Source: Candidatus Fermentibacteraceae bacterium (GTDB taxonomy: Bacteria > Fermentibacterota > Fermentibacteria > Fermentibacterales > JCC-6). From it: DNA of 45,528 bases. The DNA is taken from assembly GCA_021162285.1 (NCBI GenBank), contig JAGGYZ010000299.1, positions 1 through 45,528 on the forward strand. The letters run 5' to 3'. Positions 7,478 through 15,334 of this stretch are shown here, piece after piece. Below the pieces are notes generated by a model. That model saw only the letters and a list, made by a program, of their open reading frames with translations, did not search any database and had not been told where the DNA came from. A program made the position numbers and the translations under genes. Each line of letters begins with the position of its first letter. Positions within the stretch are counted from its first letter, which is position 1.

Positions 7478-8518
7478 TTAACGCATGTATCCCTTCCGAA
7501 ACCGGCTGTGGTACAGGATCTGCAGTTTACGGAACAGATTCAGAGGTTTCCGCCTTGTTCCCACAGGTTCTTCAGGGTCTATTGTAGATAGAAGATCAAT
7601 AATACCCTTTGATATGTTTCCGTCCAGCCTGGGATTTACCTGTTCAAGATGACGCTTCCGATTGTTTGAAAACTCCCCTGGATTCAGTAATGATCTATCC
7701 AGTGCAGCCCTGAGCTCCCGGGGCTCCTGTATGTTGACACCCTTGTCTTTTCTCGCAAGTGTTCTGAAGGTTACAACCGGTTTGTCCAAAACCATAAACT
7801 CGTAGATCACAGATGACGTATCTGAAACCATCACATCCGCCAGGTAAAGATACGGCGTGATGTCATAATCGGTGATAAGGCGAAAGTGCTGTTTGTCTGC
7901 AATTCCGTTTACAAGAGATCTGTCCATGAATTCGTGTGGCTTGCACAGCCAGATCTCATCCGGTTTCATTGTTTTTTCTATTTCAGGAAGAAGCAGCGTC
8001 GCAGACTGCATGGTTCTGCTGTGTGTGGGAGAATAGAGGATAACCTTCCTGCCTGCAGGGATATCGTACCTTTCTTTAAGGTCTGTCGTGTCGTATTTCA
8101 GTATGTGGTCTATCTTGGGCCACCCGGTTTCCACAATTCTGAAGTATTTGTTTTTCTTCTGCATCTGTGTAAATCGCCTGGTCACAACCGGCCCTGATGT
8201 AAGGTACATGTCGAAGAAGTGCCTTATTCTGTAGTGAGAAGGCTTCTCAACACCTATACCGTGGAAAAGCTCTACTTTTATCCCCGGCAGGCGGAAATCC
8301 ACAAAATTCCCGGGGCACAGAACAAAGTCAGGCTTGAAAGCGGTCGCACTCTTTAAATCTGTAAAAACCGGTAGAGCTGAAATTTCATCGGGAAGACTTT
8401 TCTTTACCTTTGAACTTGCGAAAAGGGCGATTTTCACCCCTCTGCGTTCTGCCTCCTTCACCAGAGGCTGTACAACTGGAACAGAGTAGAGTTTTGAAAC
8501 ATAGAACAGCAGTTTCAT
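7478..8518 (-). CDS. CDP-glycerol glycerophosphotransferase-family protein next to tagD
   Basis: This 346-residue fourth member of the Glyphos_transf family has F-H-G-I-G at 85-89, G-W-P-K-I-D at 132-137, ILYSPTHS at 160-167, C-K-P-H-E at 192-196 and VSDTSSVIYEF at 231-241. All the expected catalytic and CDP-binding positions are present. The C-terminal 30 residues are very basic (R-R-K, R-K, R-F-R-K), suggesting contact with acidic membrane lipids. The start codon overlaps the tagD stop by one base (TGATG), so CDP-glycerol synthesis and use are translationally coupled. This pairing makes glycerol phosphate the most likely transferred group. It is the last gene of the long minus-strand run. 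The 117 bases after it hold only a 10-base palindrome at 7444-7453 and no convincing terminator. Confidence 0.88.
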   Translation of the reverse strand: MKLLFYVSKLYSVPVVQPLVKEAERRGVKIALFASSKVKKSLPDEISALPVFTDLKSATAFKPDFVLCPGNFVDFRLPGIKVELFHGIGVEKPSHYRIRHFFDMYLTSGPVVTRRFTQMQKKNKYFRIVETGWPKIDHILKYDTTDLKERYDIPAGRKVILYSPTHSRTMQSATLLLPEIEKTMKPDEIWLCKPHEFMDRSLVNGIADKQHFRLITDYDITPYLYLADVMVSDTSSVIYEFMVLDKPVVTFRTLARKDKGVNIQEPRELRAALDRSLLNPGEFSNNRKRHLEQVNPRLDGNISKGIIDLLSTIDPEEPVGTRRKPLNLFRKLQILYHSRFRKGYMR

Positions 8519-8919
8519 CAGGTAATTGACTTGCCGTTCTTTACTGTATTCCTGATGGATGTTGTTGAAATACTTTTCGTTCTGGGCAGGTACACCACCT
8601 CACAGTAGTCCTTCAGAAAATCAAACTTTCCAGCCCAGTCTTCCCCTATAACAAAAATGTCTATGGAATGCTTTCTGATATCATCAATTTTCTGTTCCCA
8701 GCTGGTTTCAGGAATCACTTCGTCTACACAGCGGATAGCTTCAACTATCTGCGCTCTGTGAGAATACGGATACACACACTGCTTGTGTTTACCTGTATTG
8801 AATTCATCTGTTGAAACAGCGACCACAAGGTAGTCGCCGAGAGATTTTGCCCGTTTCAGAATGTTTAGATGACCTATGTGAAACAGATCGAATGTTCCGT
8901 ATGTGATTACCTTTTTCAT
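8518..8919 (-). CDS. tagD: glycerol-3-phosphate cytidylyltransferase (TagD-like)
   Basis: This 133-residue enzyme makes CDP-glycerol from CTP and glycerol-3-phosphate. The nucleotidyltransferase signature T-F-D-L-F-H-I-G-H lies at 9-17 (catalytic His14 and His17). GEDW is at 92-95 and the R-T-x-x-I-S-T-T motif at 113-120 reads RTKSISTT, with a serine where TagD has glycine. The length matches TagD (about 130). I start at ATG 8919, which gives the usual MKKVITYGTFD beginning; the in-frame start at 8955 lies within the upstream gene. It is followed at once by a glycerophosphotransferase. CDP-ribitol or other polyol cytidylyltransferases (TarI) have a different fold. An ethanolamine- or heptose-type member of this superfamily is the main alternative, but the spacing of motifs fits TagD best. 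Confidence 0.88.
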   Translation of the reverse strand: MKKVITYGTFDLFHIGHLNILKRAKSLGDYLVVAVSTDEFNTGKHKQCVYPYSHRAQIVEAIRCVDEVIPETSWEQKIDDIRKHSIDIFVIGEDWAGKFDFLKDYCEVVYLPRTKSISTTSIRNTVKNGKSIT

Positions 8920-8924
8920 TGGAG

Positions 8925-9818
8925 CTACCAGCCAATCCTGATAAGGGTTGCCCACTGTTCAAGAAACTTCGTGTCTCCTGGTGCAGGCTCCCCTCCCCAT
9001 CCGTTGAATGCTCCCTTTCTGTCCAGTCCTATCACCGGTATACCCAGTGCTCTGGCATGTATCCAGAGATCCCGGTCTGTTGTAGCCACAGCAGAAGCAC
9101 CGGCAACCATGGCAGCCAGCAGACCGACACTTGTCTCTGGAGGAATAGCAGTGCTCTTACCGTCGACGAGGACGATCTTGAGTGGAACTTCCGCCCTCTT
9201 TCTCTCCAGTACATTTGCCGCTGCTTCAGTGGCCAGAATATAGGGCAGAGTACGGTGAGACACAGGAGACAGAACTGATGAAGCCTTCTCTGCAAGGATG
9301 CCGGGCACCGTGGGTTTCCAGACTGTATCTGTTTCCATTTTTAGAACTTTCATTAAATCATAGATGCCACCGGGAAAGACAACATCAGAACTTGTTTTAA
9401 CTCTGATGTTCACTGCAGGATGCTTTTGTGTGGAAACACAGGCAAGAGGGGACGCCTTCTCCACAAAACGAAGCAGATCGTCTCCCGGCTGGGGAGAAAA
9501 CATAAGAACACCTTCAGGAACAGCTGGATCAACGAACCCGGGATCGTTTGTGTATATGTGCATCTGCGGTGTTACCGGTAGAAATCCGGCAAGCTCAGCC
9601 ACGCTGCTGTGAGCTACAAAATGAACCGGAACGCCGGAGTACACATTCTGAAGTGCCCTGGCCATGTACACAGCCGACCATGCTGAGGAGATATCTGAAG
9701 AAGAGAATACTCCAACTGCTTCAGGTTCCAGAACATCAGACGGGAACTTGAAATCACTCCAGTTTGAAGAAACTCTGGTGACTCTTCGTTTACCAAAGAG
9801 ATTTCTTATGAATTTCAC
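8925..9818 (-). CDS. GT9-like (degenerate GT-B) protein of unknown function
   Basis: This 297-residue soluble protein has no confident family. Its N-terminal half (A-R-A-L-Q-N-V-Y-S-G-V-P-V-H-F-V near 53-68) resembles the Rossmann-like start of family-9 glycosyltransferases. Near the C-terminus T-T-D-R-D-L-W-I-H-A-R-A-L-G-I-P-V-I-G-L sits where heptosyltransferases have N-D-T-G-P-x-H-x-A-x-x-x-G-x-P. The key glycine-rich donor loop is replaced by D-R-D-L-W, so it may be a degenerate or repurposed glycosyltransferase. It overlaps the upstream TPR-like gene by four bases and ends five bases before the tagD start, so it likely serves the same envelope pathway. The GT9 relation is my inference from pattern and is weak. 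Confidence 0.55.
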   Translation of the reverse strand: MKFIRNLFGKRRVTRVSSNWSDFKFPSDVLEPEAVGVFSSSDISSAWSAVYMARALQNVYSGVPVHFVAHSSVAELAGFLPVTPQMHIYTNDPGFVDPAVPEGVLMFSPQPGDDLLRFVEKASPLACVSTQKHPAVNIRVKTSSDVVFPGGIYDLMKVLKMETDTVWKPTVPGILAEKASSVLSPVSHRTLPYILATEAAANVLERKRAEVPLKIVLVDGKSTAIPPETSVGLLAAMVAGASAVATTDRDLWIHARALGIPVIGLDRKGAFNGWGGEPAPGDTKFLEQWATLIRIGW

Positions 9819-10483
9819 TGCTCAAATCCTTCCATAATACTCCGGGCTAGAGAAACTGCTGCGGGGTTTCCTGTATCTACAGAACTCAAAACTCTTGAAG
9901 ACTCTCCAAACTGTCCGGACACCTGAAGACACAGTCCGTACATAACTTCGCCCATGGCATCGCCAGGGTAACGAACTCTTATCAGGCGGGACAATTGAAG
10001 AGCGTCGGAGAACCTGCCTGCTTCCAGATAAGCGGAACACAGGTCTATACCGCTCCAGAAAGCCTTTCTGGCTGTAGAAGCTTCAGCAATTGACATTGTA
10101 AGCTCCTGTATCGCTATCCCGCTGTTTTCCGAGAACAATGCAGACAATCCACGAGCCCTGTGAAGAAGCCACGGATCAGATGGGTTCATCTGCTTCAGTT
10201 GTTCAGCAGCCAGCACCGGGAGTCCGGAAGTCCACGCAATCCTTGCCATCCAGAACTGCTGAAGATCAGAGTCGTGGCAGATGTTCTCAAGCTCGCTTGC
10301 AAGCAGAAAAGCTCTTCTGCCATCTCCGGCATAGATTGCTTCCTCTACAAGCCTTCCCATCACCCTGATCTGCCCGGACAGACTGCCCTCTTCCTCCCAG
10401 GCAGCACCTGCCTCCGGCAGCTTTCCAGCCAGCTCCAGGTCAAGTGGAGAGAAACACACAACAAAAAGCAGAACAGCAGTCAT
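9815..10483 (-). CDS. secreted TPR-like helical protein
   Basis: This 222-residue protein begins with a short hydrophobic segment (M-T-A-V-L-L-F-V-V-C-F-S) that could be a signal peptide, with cleavage or lipidation near residue 10. The rest is made of paired amphipathic helices rich in Ala, Leu, Gly and Tyr/Trp at TPR-like spacing, for example L-C-S-A-Y-L-E-A-G-R-F-S-D-A-L-Q-L and Y-G-L-C-L-Q-V-S-G-Q-F-G-E. Such repeats usually hold partner proteins. It overlaps the genes on both sides by four bases, so it is made with the PgsA-like enzyme and the GT9-like protein. No specific partner can be named. The start is ATG, and the preceding gene's stop overlaps it. Confidence 0.65.
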   Translation of the reverse strand: MTAVLLFVVCFSPLDLELAGKLPEAGAAWEEEGSLSGQIRVMGRLVEEAIYAGDGRRAFLLASELENICHDSDLQQFWMARIAWTSGLPVLAAEQLKQMNPSDPWLLHRARGLSALFSENSGIAIQELTMSIAEASTARKAFWSGIDLCSAYLEAGRFSDALQLSRLIRVRYPGDAMGEVMYGLCLQVSGQFGESSRVLSSVDTGNPAAVSLARSIMEGFEQ

Positions 10484-11109
10484 TGCAGATACCTCTGTAT
10501 CAATCTTCTGCTGAATCTGAAATAACTCACAACACCCAGTACTACAGCAATCGGGGTAAGTATCTGTGCAGCCTGAGTCAGCTTCATGAAAATGCTCTTT
10601 TCAGGGTAAGCAAGCCCGCCGGCAGCGGTAAGAACCAGGACATAACTGAGAATGATTGTCAGCCTTTCACTTGTGGTGATGGCTACAACAGGTATTTTTA
10701 TACTCCAGGAGACAACCAGCAGACCCAGAACCACAGCTATGTGGTACCACGCAGGAATAAGGGCAAGAAGACCGTTTACCGCACCAAGCCGGGCAAGGAA
10801 GATCAGCATTACAGAGAGAAACAGTTTGTCTGCCAGAATATCAAGTGTTTTACCAGGGGTACTGGATTTTTTCAGCTTTCTTGCCAGCCAGCCGTCAACG
10901 TAGTCGCTTGCGGCAGCAACAAGGCACAGCAGAAACATTGTGATATAGTGATGATACCAGCCTGCCCAGACGCTGAAGGGAAGAATTACAATCCTGACCC
11001 ATGAAACCATAGCCGGAGCAACAGGAAGCTGTTCCTGTGTTTTCTTTATCATTTCTATGGTTTGAGAGAACTGTTCACGGTGTCTCTGCTGAGCTTCGCT
11101 GATTTTCAC
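10480..11109 (-). CDS. pgsA: CDP-alcohol phosphatidyltransferase (PgsA-like)
   Basis: This 209-residue integral membrane enzyme carries the full CDP-alcohol phosphotransferase signature D-x2-D-G-x2-A-R-x8-G-x3-D-x3-D, with Asp69, Asp72, Gly73, Ala76, Arg77, Gly86, Asp90 and Asp94. About five or six hydrophobic segments follow a charged N-terminal 30 residues. The most common role is phosphatidylglycerophosphate synthase (CDP-diacylglycerol plus glycerol-3-phosphate). Given the nearby tagD and the IPCT-like gene, inositol-phosphate or another alcohol as acceptor is possible. The gene overlaps both neighbours by four bases. The reaction class is certain from the motif; the substrate is inferred. 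Confidence 0.85.
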   Translation of the reverse strand: MKISEAQQRHREQFSQTIEMIKKTQEQLPVAPAMVSWVRIVILPFSVWAGWYHHYITMFLLCLVAAASDYVDGWLARKLKKSSTPGKTLDILADKLFLSVMLIFLARLGAVNGLLALIPAWYHIAVVLGLLVVSWSIKIPVVAITTSERLTIILSYVLVLTAAGGLAYPEKSIFMKLTQAAQILTPIAVVLGVVSYFRFSRRLIQRYLQ

Positions 11110-11705
11110 GGAGAACCTCCGCCGGAACGGTGAAAAATATCCTCAATCTCAGCAACGGTGATGCACTCTGCTGATGCATCAACACCCGGGAAATAGATGG
11201 AAAGCACCTTTATATCAAGAGGAGAAACAAATTCGTTGCCGTGAAACATACCGTCTATCCTGGTTCTCATCCATCCCAGAGAACACACGGCTCCACACTG
11301 ATCACCGTGCATTTTCCCTTCCATGTCCGGCGGGATGACAGGGTTCAGCGCCATTTCTCTGTAGAGTTCATACCGGCCGAACCATGAAAGTGCATCAAGA
11401 AGATCACTGCGGGTTGCCGGTATTTCAGTTCCGTGAAGATTCCAGCAGGTTTCTGCCAGTTCCATCTCCCCCTGCAAAACAAGAGAAGCGACAAGCGGAA
11501 CAACCATGGAAGCATCTCCCCCTTCGATTCCATCTGTGATGTCTGTAAACGAAATATCAGAAATGATAACCGTGTTGGCGCTTGTATACAGATAGGAAGT
11601 TACATCCAGAGGAATGCTCCCAGTCTCACCCCCGGCACGCAGAAGCCATGAATCTCCCCCGGAGAACTGGGAACCTGAAACAAGCAACGCCAGAATAAAT
11701 ATCAT
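11106..11705 (-). CDS. hypothetical secreted protein beginning just after tRNA-Gly
   Basis: This is a protein of about 199 residues with a short hydrophobic N-terminus (M-I-F-I-L-A-L-L-V-S-G-S) that looks like a signal peptide. It then has a helical, Leu- and Trp-rich body with C-W-N, C-G-A-V-C and A-E-C cysteines. I recognise no family. The open frame extends to 11774, but that part lies inside the tRNA gene, so the first usable start is ATG 11705, 16 bases beyond the CCA end of the tRNA. There is no strong ribosome binding site, which makes the start uncertain. The end overlaps the PgsA-like gene by four bases. A role in the envelope is inferred only from the signal peptide and neighbours. 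Confidence 0.6.
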   Translation of the reverse strand: MIFILALLVSGSQFSGGDSWLLRAGGETGSIPLDVTSYLYTSANTVIISDISFTDITDGIEGGDASMVVPLVASLVLQGEMELAETCWNLHGTEIPATRSDLLDALSWFGRYELYREMALNPVIPPDMEGKMHGDQCGAVCSLGWMRTRIDGMFHGNEFVSPLDIKVLSIYFPGVDASAECITVAEIEDIFHRSGGGSP

Positions 11706-11721
11706 GACTGAAAAGAAAATC

Positions 11722-11797
11722 TGGAGCGGGCAACGGGTTTCGAACCCGCGACATTCAGCATGGGAGGCTGACACTCTGCCAACTGAGTTATGCCCGC
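11722..11797 (-). tRNA. tRNA-Gly (anticodon CCC), CCA encoded
   Basis: Read on the minus strand, the acceptor stem GCGGGCA/TGCCCGC, D arm ACTC...GAGT, anticodon stem TCAGC/GCTGA, loop CTCCCAT and T arm GCGGG-TTCGAAA-CCCGT fold into a standard cloverleaf. The anticodon CCC reads GGG glycine codons. The discriminator is T (U) and CCA is encoded at 11724-11722; without CCA the tRNA covers 11725-11797. It sits five bases after the dapF stop and 16 bases before the next coding start, inside a long same-strand operon. It is therefore probably processed out of a protein-coding transcript. Confidence 0.95.
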
Positions 11798-11802
11798 TCT
11801 GT

Positions 11803-12606
11803 TCAAGATATTGTCTCCGCTCTGTAAATTATACCGGCTTCGCCCTGAAGCCACCAGCCGCTTTCGTCTTTTCCCACGGTAAGAAAAAGCCCGCTCTTCA
11901 CCGCTATTCTAACAGGTAGAGTTACAGAATCAAATCTTTCGGAGGCCACAAGAGCGCATGCTACAGCACCGGTTCCGCAGGCTAGAGTTTCACCCTCCAC
12001 ACCTCTCTCAAAGGTTCTGATCGACATCGATCCATCCTGCTGAACCTTTACCCAGTTTACATTCACACCTTCCGGTCCGAATTCATCATGCGATCTTATT
12101 ACATGAGCATATTCTTCAAAAGTCCCGTCTTTAATATTTTCACTGAAAACAACTGCATGGGGCACGCCGGTGTCTGCAAAGCCTGCACCGATAACAATAC
12201 CCTCTGCAACATCAATTGCCTTCTCCAGGTAATGAAGAATCGGCTCAGTCATCCAGATTCTTGCTTCTCTGTTTCCGGTAACGCTGCCTTTGTGGACTCC
12301 AGCATCACTTACAAAAGTGAATTCAACTCCTGTTTCTACCATTCCCAGCTCTGCTGCAAACCGGCAGATGCACCTTGCTCCGTTGCCGCACATGCTCGCG
12401 GCTCTGCCGTCTGAATTGTAGTACTTCATGGCGAAGGCGTGAACAGAATCATCTGTTATCTCTATAAGCCCGTCTGCCCCGACAGAAAGACCTCTCCTGC
12501 AGAGTTCTGAAATTTTTTCACGGTTCAGTAATCGGGAAAGACTGCCGTCGCGGTTATCAACCATAATGAAATCGTTCCCGGCACCGCTCATTTTTGTAAA
12601 TTTCAT
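11803..12606 (-). CDS. dapF: diaminopimelate epimerase
   Basis: This 267-residue enzyme turns LL- into meso-diaminopimelate for lysine and peptidoglycan synthesis. The two catalytic cysteines are Cys73 in M-C-G-N-G-A-R and Cys210 in L-A-C-G-T-G-A, each in its conserved loop. The start K-M-S-G-A-G-N-D-F is typical. The length matches the family (about 275). The gene overlaps the upstream STT3-like gene by four bases (ATGA) and is followed by tRNA-Gly. Its presence implies DAP-type peptidoglycan. Confidence 0.95.
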   Translation of the reverse strand: MKFTKMSGAGNDFIMVDNRDGSLSRLLNREKISELCRRGLSVGADGLIEITDDSVHAFAMKYYNSDGRAASMCGNGARCICRFAAELGMVETGVEFTFVSDAGVHKGSVTGNREARIWMTEPILHYLEKAIDVAEGIVIGAGFADTGVPHAVVFSENIKDGTFEEYAHVIRSHDEFGPEGVNVNWVKVQQDGSMSIRTFERGVEGETLACGTGAVACALVASERFDSVTLPVRIAVKSGLFLTVGKDESGWWLQGEAGIIYRAETIS

Positions 12607-14738
12607 AGGTTTTGTGTTCCCATTCTTTCAATGATTTCCATGTGATATTCTGCTTTGTCGAAAAGGTTGTTGTTCCGAAGCAGCCTCACCAGATCGAAAC
12701 GAAGCTGCGGATCCGGTCCCCAGCAGTCCAGGTATGCAACAAAATCCTCCTCCAGCTCGTCGATAGAGTAGTCTCCCGCCAGATGAGCCTGAAGAAGTTC
12801 CTGCAGAAGACCTACTGCAGCATCTGCGGGTACCTCATCAGGTGATCCCGATAAAAGCAGCAGAGCTGCCGAAATCTTCTGGAAGTCACCTGTTTCCATG
12901 CCCTGGTCTGCCAGGTAAATGGCCGTTTCAACAGGCGAGTTCACAACTGCACCTGCAATTTCCCTGTCATCCAGGAAAGGTGCGTAACGAACTTCCCAGA
13001 GTGGTTGACGGGGTAATCCTTCAATGCTTCCGTTAAGACTGTATACCCTTATGGAAGGTCCCTGCCAGACGATTCCAAGGCTTTCAAGAGACTGAGGATA
13101 GTAGTGAAGCCTTACTGCAAGACAACCATCGGGAATCTCTGTGAGACCTGCCAGATAGACAAGACCCTGTGGAGACCTGTCAAAAACAAAGTCGGCCTGG
13201 TAGATAAGATATTCGGCACCCTTGTCCTCCATGAAGGCTACCATTTCCTGTTCGGTTCCAAAGATTTTCCCGGCAAATTCAATGATAGTTTCCCGGTTTT
13301 CTGTGTTTTCAAAAAAGGTGTGCGTAACCACCGGCATATCTGCATAAGCTGAAAGCAGACCTGAAATGTGCCAGAAGGAAAGCACTGTTCCCCGGTTGTC
13401 TTCCGCCCACCCGATGAGCCCTGTGAGTTCATCCTCTGCAAGAAGAGATGACGAGTCTTCAAAAGTCAACCCTGCATCTGACAGCAAACCTGCAATTTCC
13501 GGGGCGTACATTGTCTGCAGTCCAAATGCTGTAAGAACAACAGGAAGAGCCCACCTGCGGTTTCTGCATACGGCCACCACCGGCGGAATAATCCCAATGG
13601 CCAGAACAACCAGGAGTCTGTCGAAAAACAGGTATCCGGCAACTGAAAGAGGTACAAGGAAATACATCAGCGACTGTCCGGTCTTCTCCCTGAACCGTTT
13701 CCACCCCAGAGCCGCTGCGAGAACTGCCACTCCGAACAGAAGCACCATCTGCCCTGACGACGGAGAAGTGTAACCGCTTACCCAGAAAAGACGAGCATCA
13801 CCTGAAAGTAAAGCAGGGTTTTCGGGGTGACTGAACATGAATTTGAGTTTTGCCGCTATCACCGAGGCCACATGACCGCCTGAAGAAGATCTGAAAAAGA
13901 AACCGGAGGCTAAAGAAACAGCCAGACCTGTCCAGGGAACAATTCTGCTTCGGTACACCGATGAAACCACAGCAGCAACAGCCATCAGAACAGCAGGAGA
14001 ATAAATGGCTCCATCGTGACGCATATGGCTTAGAACAACAGAAGCAAGCAACTGACTTACAGCAAGAGGCAGGACTGTTTTAAGCCCCGGCCTTCTGAAG
14101 GTCATCCACACAAAAACAAAGAATGACAAATACCCTGTAACCTTCCATGATGCCAGAGCCAGAAACAGCACCAGTGCCGCTGTAACAGAGTATTTCAGTG
14201 TTTGTTTCTTCCTGCTGCTCATATCTATGAGAGCAAATGTAAGTACAATCAGAGGAAGGGCCACAGTTTCACGATAGAAACTTTCCCCCCGAGCCCTGAG
14301 AAGTGCCGGGAGAAATACGGCGTAGAGTGCTGCACCGGAGAAAGATTCCTGGAAGGAAAAATTTGAATTTAGCATCCAGTAGAAAATTACAGGAACAACC
14401 AGAAGAGGAAACAGGAGACAAAACACATGGAGGAAGCCGTCAAGGTCACCGCCTGTTACGCTGTGAATTCCACCTGCAATGTACTCTTCAAAGATAGAAT
14501 TCTCGGCCGTTATCAAACCCTGTGGACGCATAACCAGCGTATCAACAGCAGGAATACCGCTGCCGTTTGAAACCATCCTCGTATACCTGTAAGCCTGGGT
14601 TGTCTCCCCCTGCATTCTGGGTGGAGGAGGCATAACTGATGTGGCAAAAACACTCCGGAAAACAAAACCGCCCGCTACCAGGAACAGCAGAAGCAGAGCT
14701 GTACGGAGTTTTGACCTGCTGTCAGCCTGTGCGTGCAT
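12603..14738 (-). CDS. STT3-like / GT-C membrane protein with TPR-like tail
   Basis: This 711-residue protein has about ten or more hydrophobic segments over the first 430 residues, then a soluble C-terminal domain. At 454-463 the run S-F-W-H-I-S-G-L-L-S, followed by V-V-T-H-T-F-F-E-N, resembles the W-W-D-Y-G-x-W-I-x-x-x...N-x-T region of STT3/PglB/AglB oligosaccharyltransferases. An early F-E-E-Y-I-A-G-G and a loop motif G-E-S-F-Y-R-E-T near 151-158 fit the acidic loop sites of GT-C enzymes. The last 120 residues look helical and TPR-like. I read it as a GT-C-type glycosyltransferase, possibly transferring glycan to protein; the canonical WWDYG is not intact. I chose ATG 14738, which overlaps the MglA-like gene by 17 bases; no clear ribosome binding site is visible, and 14804 is the alternative. 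Confidence 0.65.
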   Translation of the reverse strand: MHAQADSRSKLRTALLLLFLVAGGFVFRSVFATSVMPPPPRMQGETTQAYRYTRMVSNGSGIPAVDTLVMRPQGLITAENSIFEEYIAGGIHSVTGGDLDGFLHVFCLLFPLLVVPVIFYWMLNSNFSFQESFSGAALYAVFLPALLRARGESFYRETVALPLIVLTFALIDMSSRKKQTLKYSVTAALVLFLALASWKVTGYLSFFVFVWMTFRRPGLKTVLPLAVSQLLASVVLSHMRHDGAIYSPAVLMAVAAVVSSVYRSRIVPWTGLAVSLASGFFFRSSSGGHVASVIAAKLKFMFSHPENPALLSGDARLFWVSGYTSPSSGQMVLLFGVAVLAAALGWKRFREKTGQSLMYFLVPLSVAGYLFFDRLLVVLAIGIIPPVVAVCRNRRWALPVVLTAFGLQTMYAPEIAGLLSDAGLTFEDSSSLLAEDELTGLIGWAEDNRGTVLSFWHISGLLSAYADMPVVTHTFFENTENRETIIEFAGKIFGTEQEMVAFMEDKGAEYLIYQADFVFDRSPQGLVYLAGLTEIPDGCLAVRLHYYPQSLESLGIVWQGPSIRVYSLNGSIEGLPRQPLWEVRYAPFLDDREIAGAVVNSPVETAIYLADQGMETGDFQKISAALLLLSGSPDEVPADAAVGLLQELLQAHLAGDYSIDELEEDFVAYLDCWGPDPQLRFDLVRLLRNNNLFDKAEYHMEIIERMGTQNL

Positions 14739-15300
14739 GGCGCTTGGCCATCTGGGTAGCAATAATTTTAAGAGTTTCCGCAGGACCGCTACCGCCGATG
14801 GCAACTGACTCCACAGTAGGCCACTGGAACCTGTTCAGTTCTTCATTCATTCTAGCGGTAGACATAATTCCGGGAAGATCGCGTTTGTTGAACTGCAGAA
14901 CCATGGGAATCATGGACATGTCCAGGCCGTAGCTTTTCAGGTTGTGTTCCAGATCATCTATGGTACTGATGTTTGCCTCCGCCCTTTCCTTCTGACTGTC
15001 AGCAACGAAAACAACTCCGTCTATGCCGTCAAGAATTACCCTTCTGCTGAGTGCATAATACGCCTGACCGGGCACAGAATACAGGTGGAGTTTGATTTTC
15101 ATGTCTCCGATTCTGGCGAAATTCACAGGAAGAAAGTCGAAAAACACTGTTCTTTCGCACCTCGTACAGAGAGTTACAAGTCTTCCTCTGTTTTCCGGGG
15201 CAATGATGTCGCGTATCCCCCTGAGATTGGTTGTCTTTCCGGAAAGCCCGGGACCGTAGTAGACTATTTTGTATGCAACCTCATCACCTGACCTGTGCAT
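14722..15300 (-). CDS. MglA-like small Ras-family GTPase (second copy)
   Basis: This 192-residue GTPase has P-loop GPGLSGKT at 16-23, the Arg50 of R-T-V-F-F-D-F that corresponds to the catalytic arginine of MglA, V-P-G-Q at 76-79 and N-K-R-D at 138-141. MglA-family GTPases set cell polarity or drive motility and secretion machines with a Roadblock-type GAP. The start at ATG 15300 is backed by a strong GGGGGAGG ribosome binding site, and the longer frame to 15369 runs into hslU. It is more divergent than the copy at 24661, with a C-T-R-C pair near 45-48. No Roadblock/MglB gene is in the window. Confidence 0.88.
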   Translation of the reverse strand: MHRSGDEVAYKIVYYGPGLSGKTTNLRGIRDIIAPENRGRLVTLCTRCERTVFFDFLPVNFARIGDMKIKLHLYSVPGQAYYALSRRVILDGIDGVVFVADSQKERAEANISTIDDLEHNLKSYGLDMSMIPMVLQFNKRDLPGIMSTARMNEELNRFQWPTVESVAIGGSGPAETLKIIATQMAKRHARTG

Positions 15301-15334
15301 CCCTCCCCCTATTCGTAAAAAACCTATAATAATC

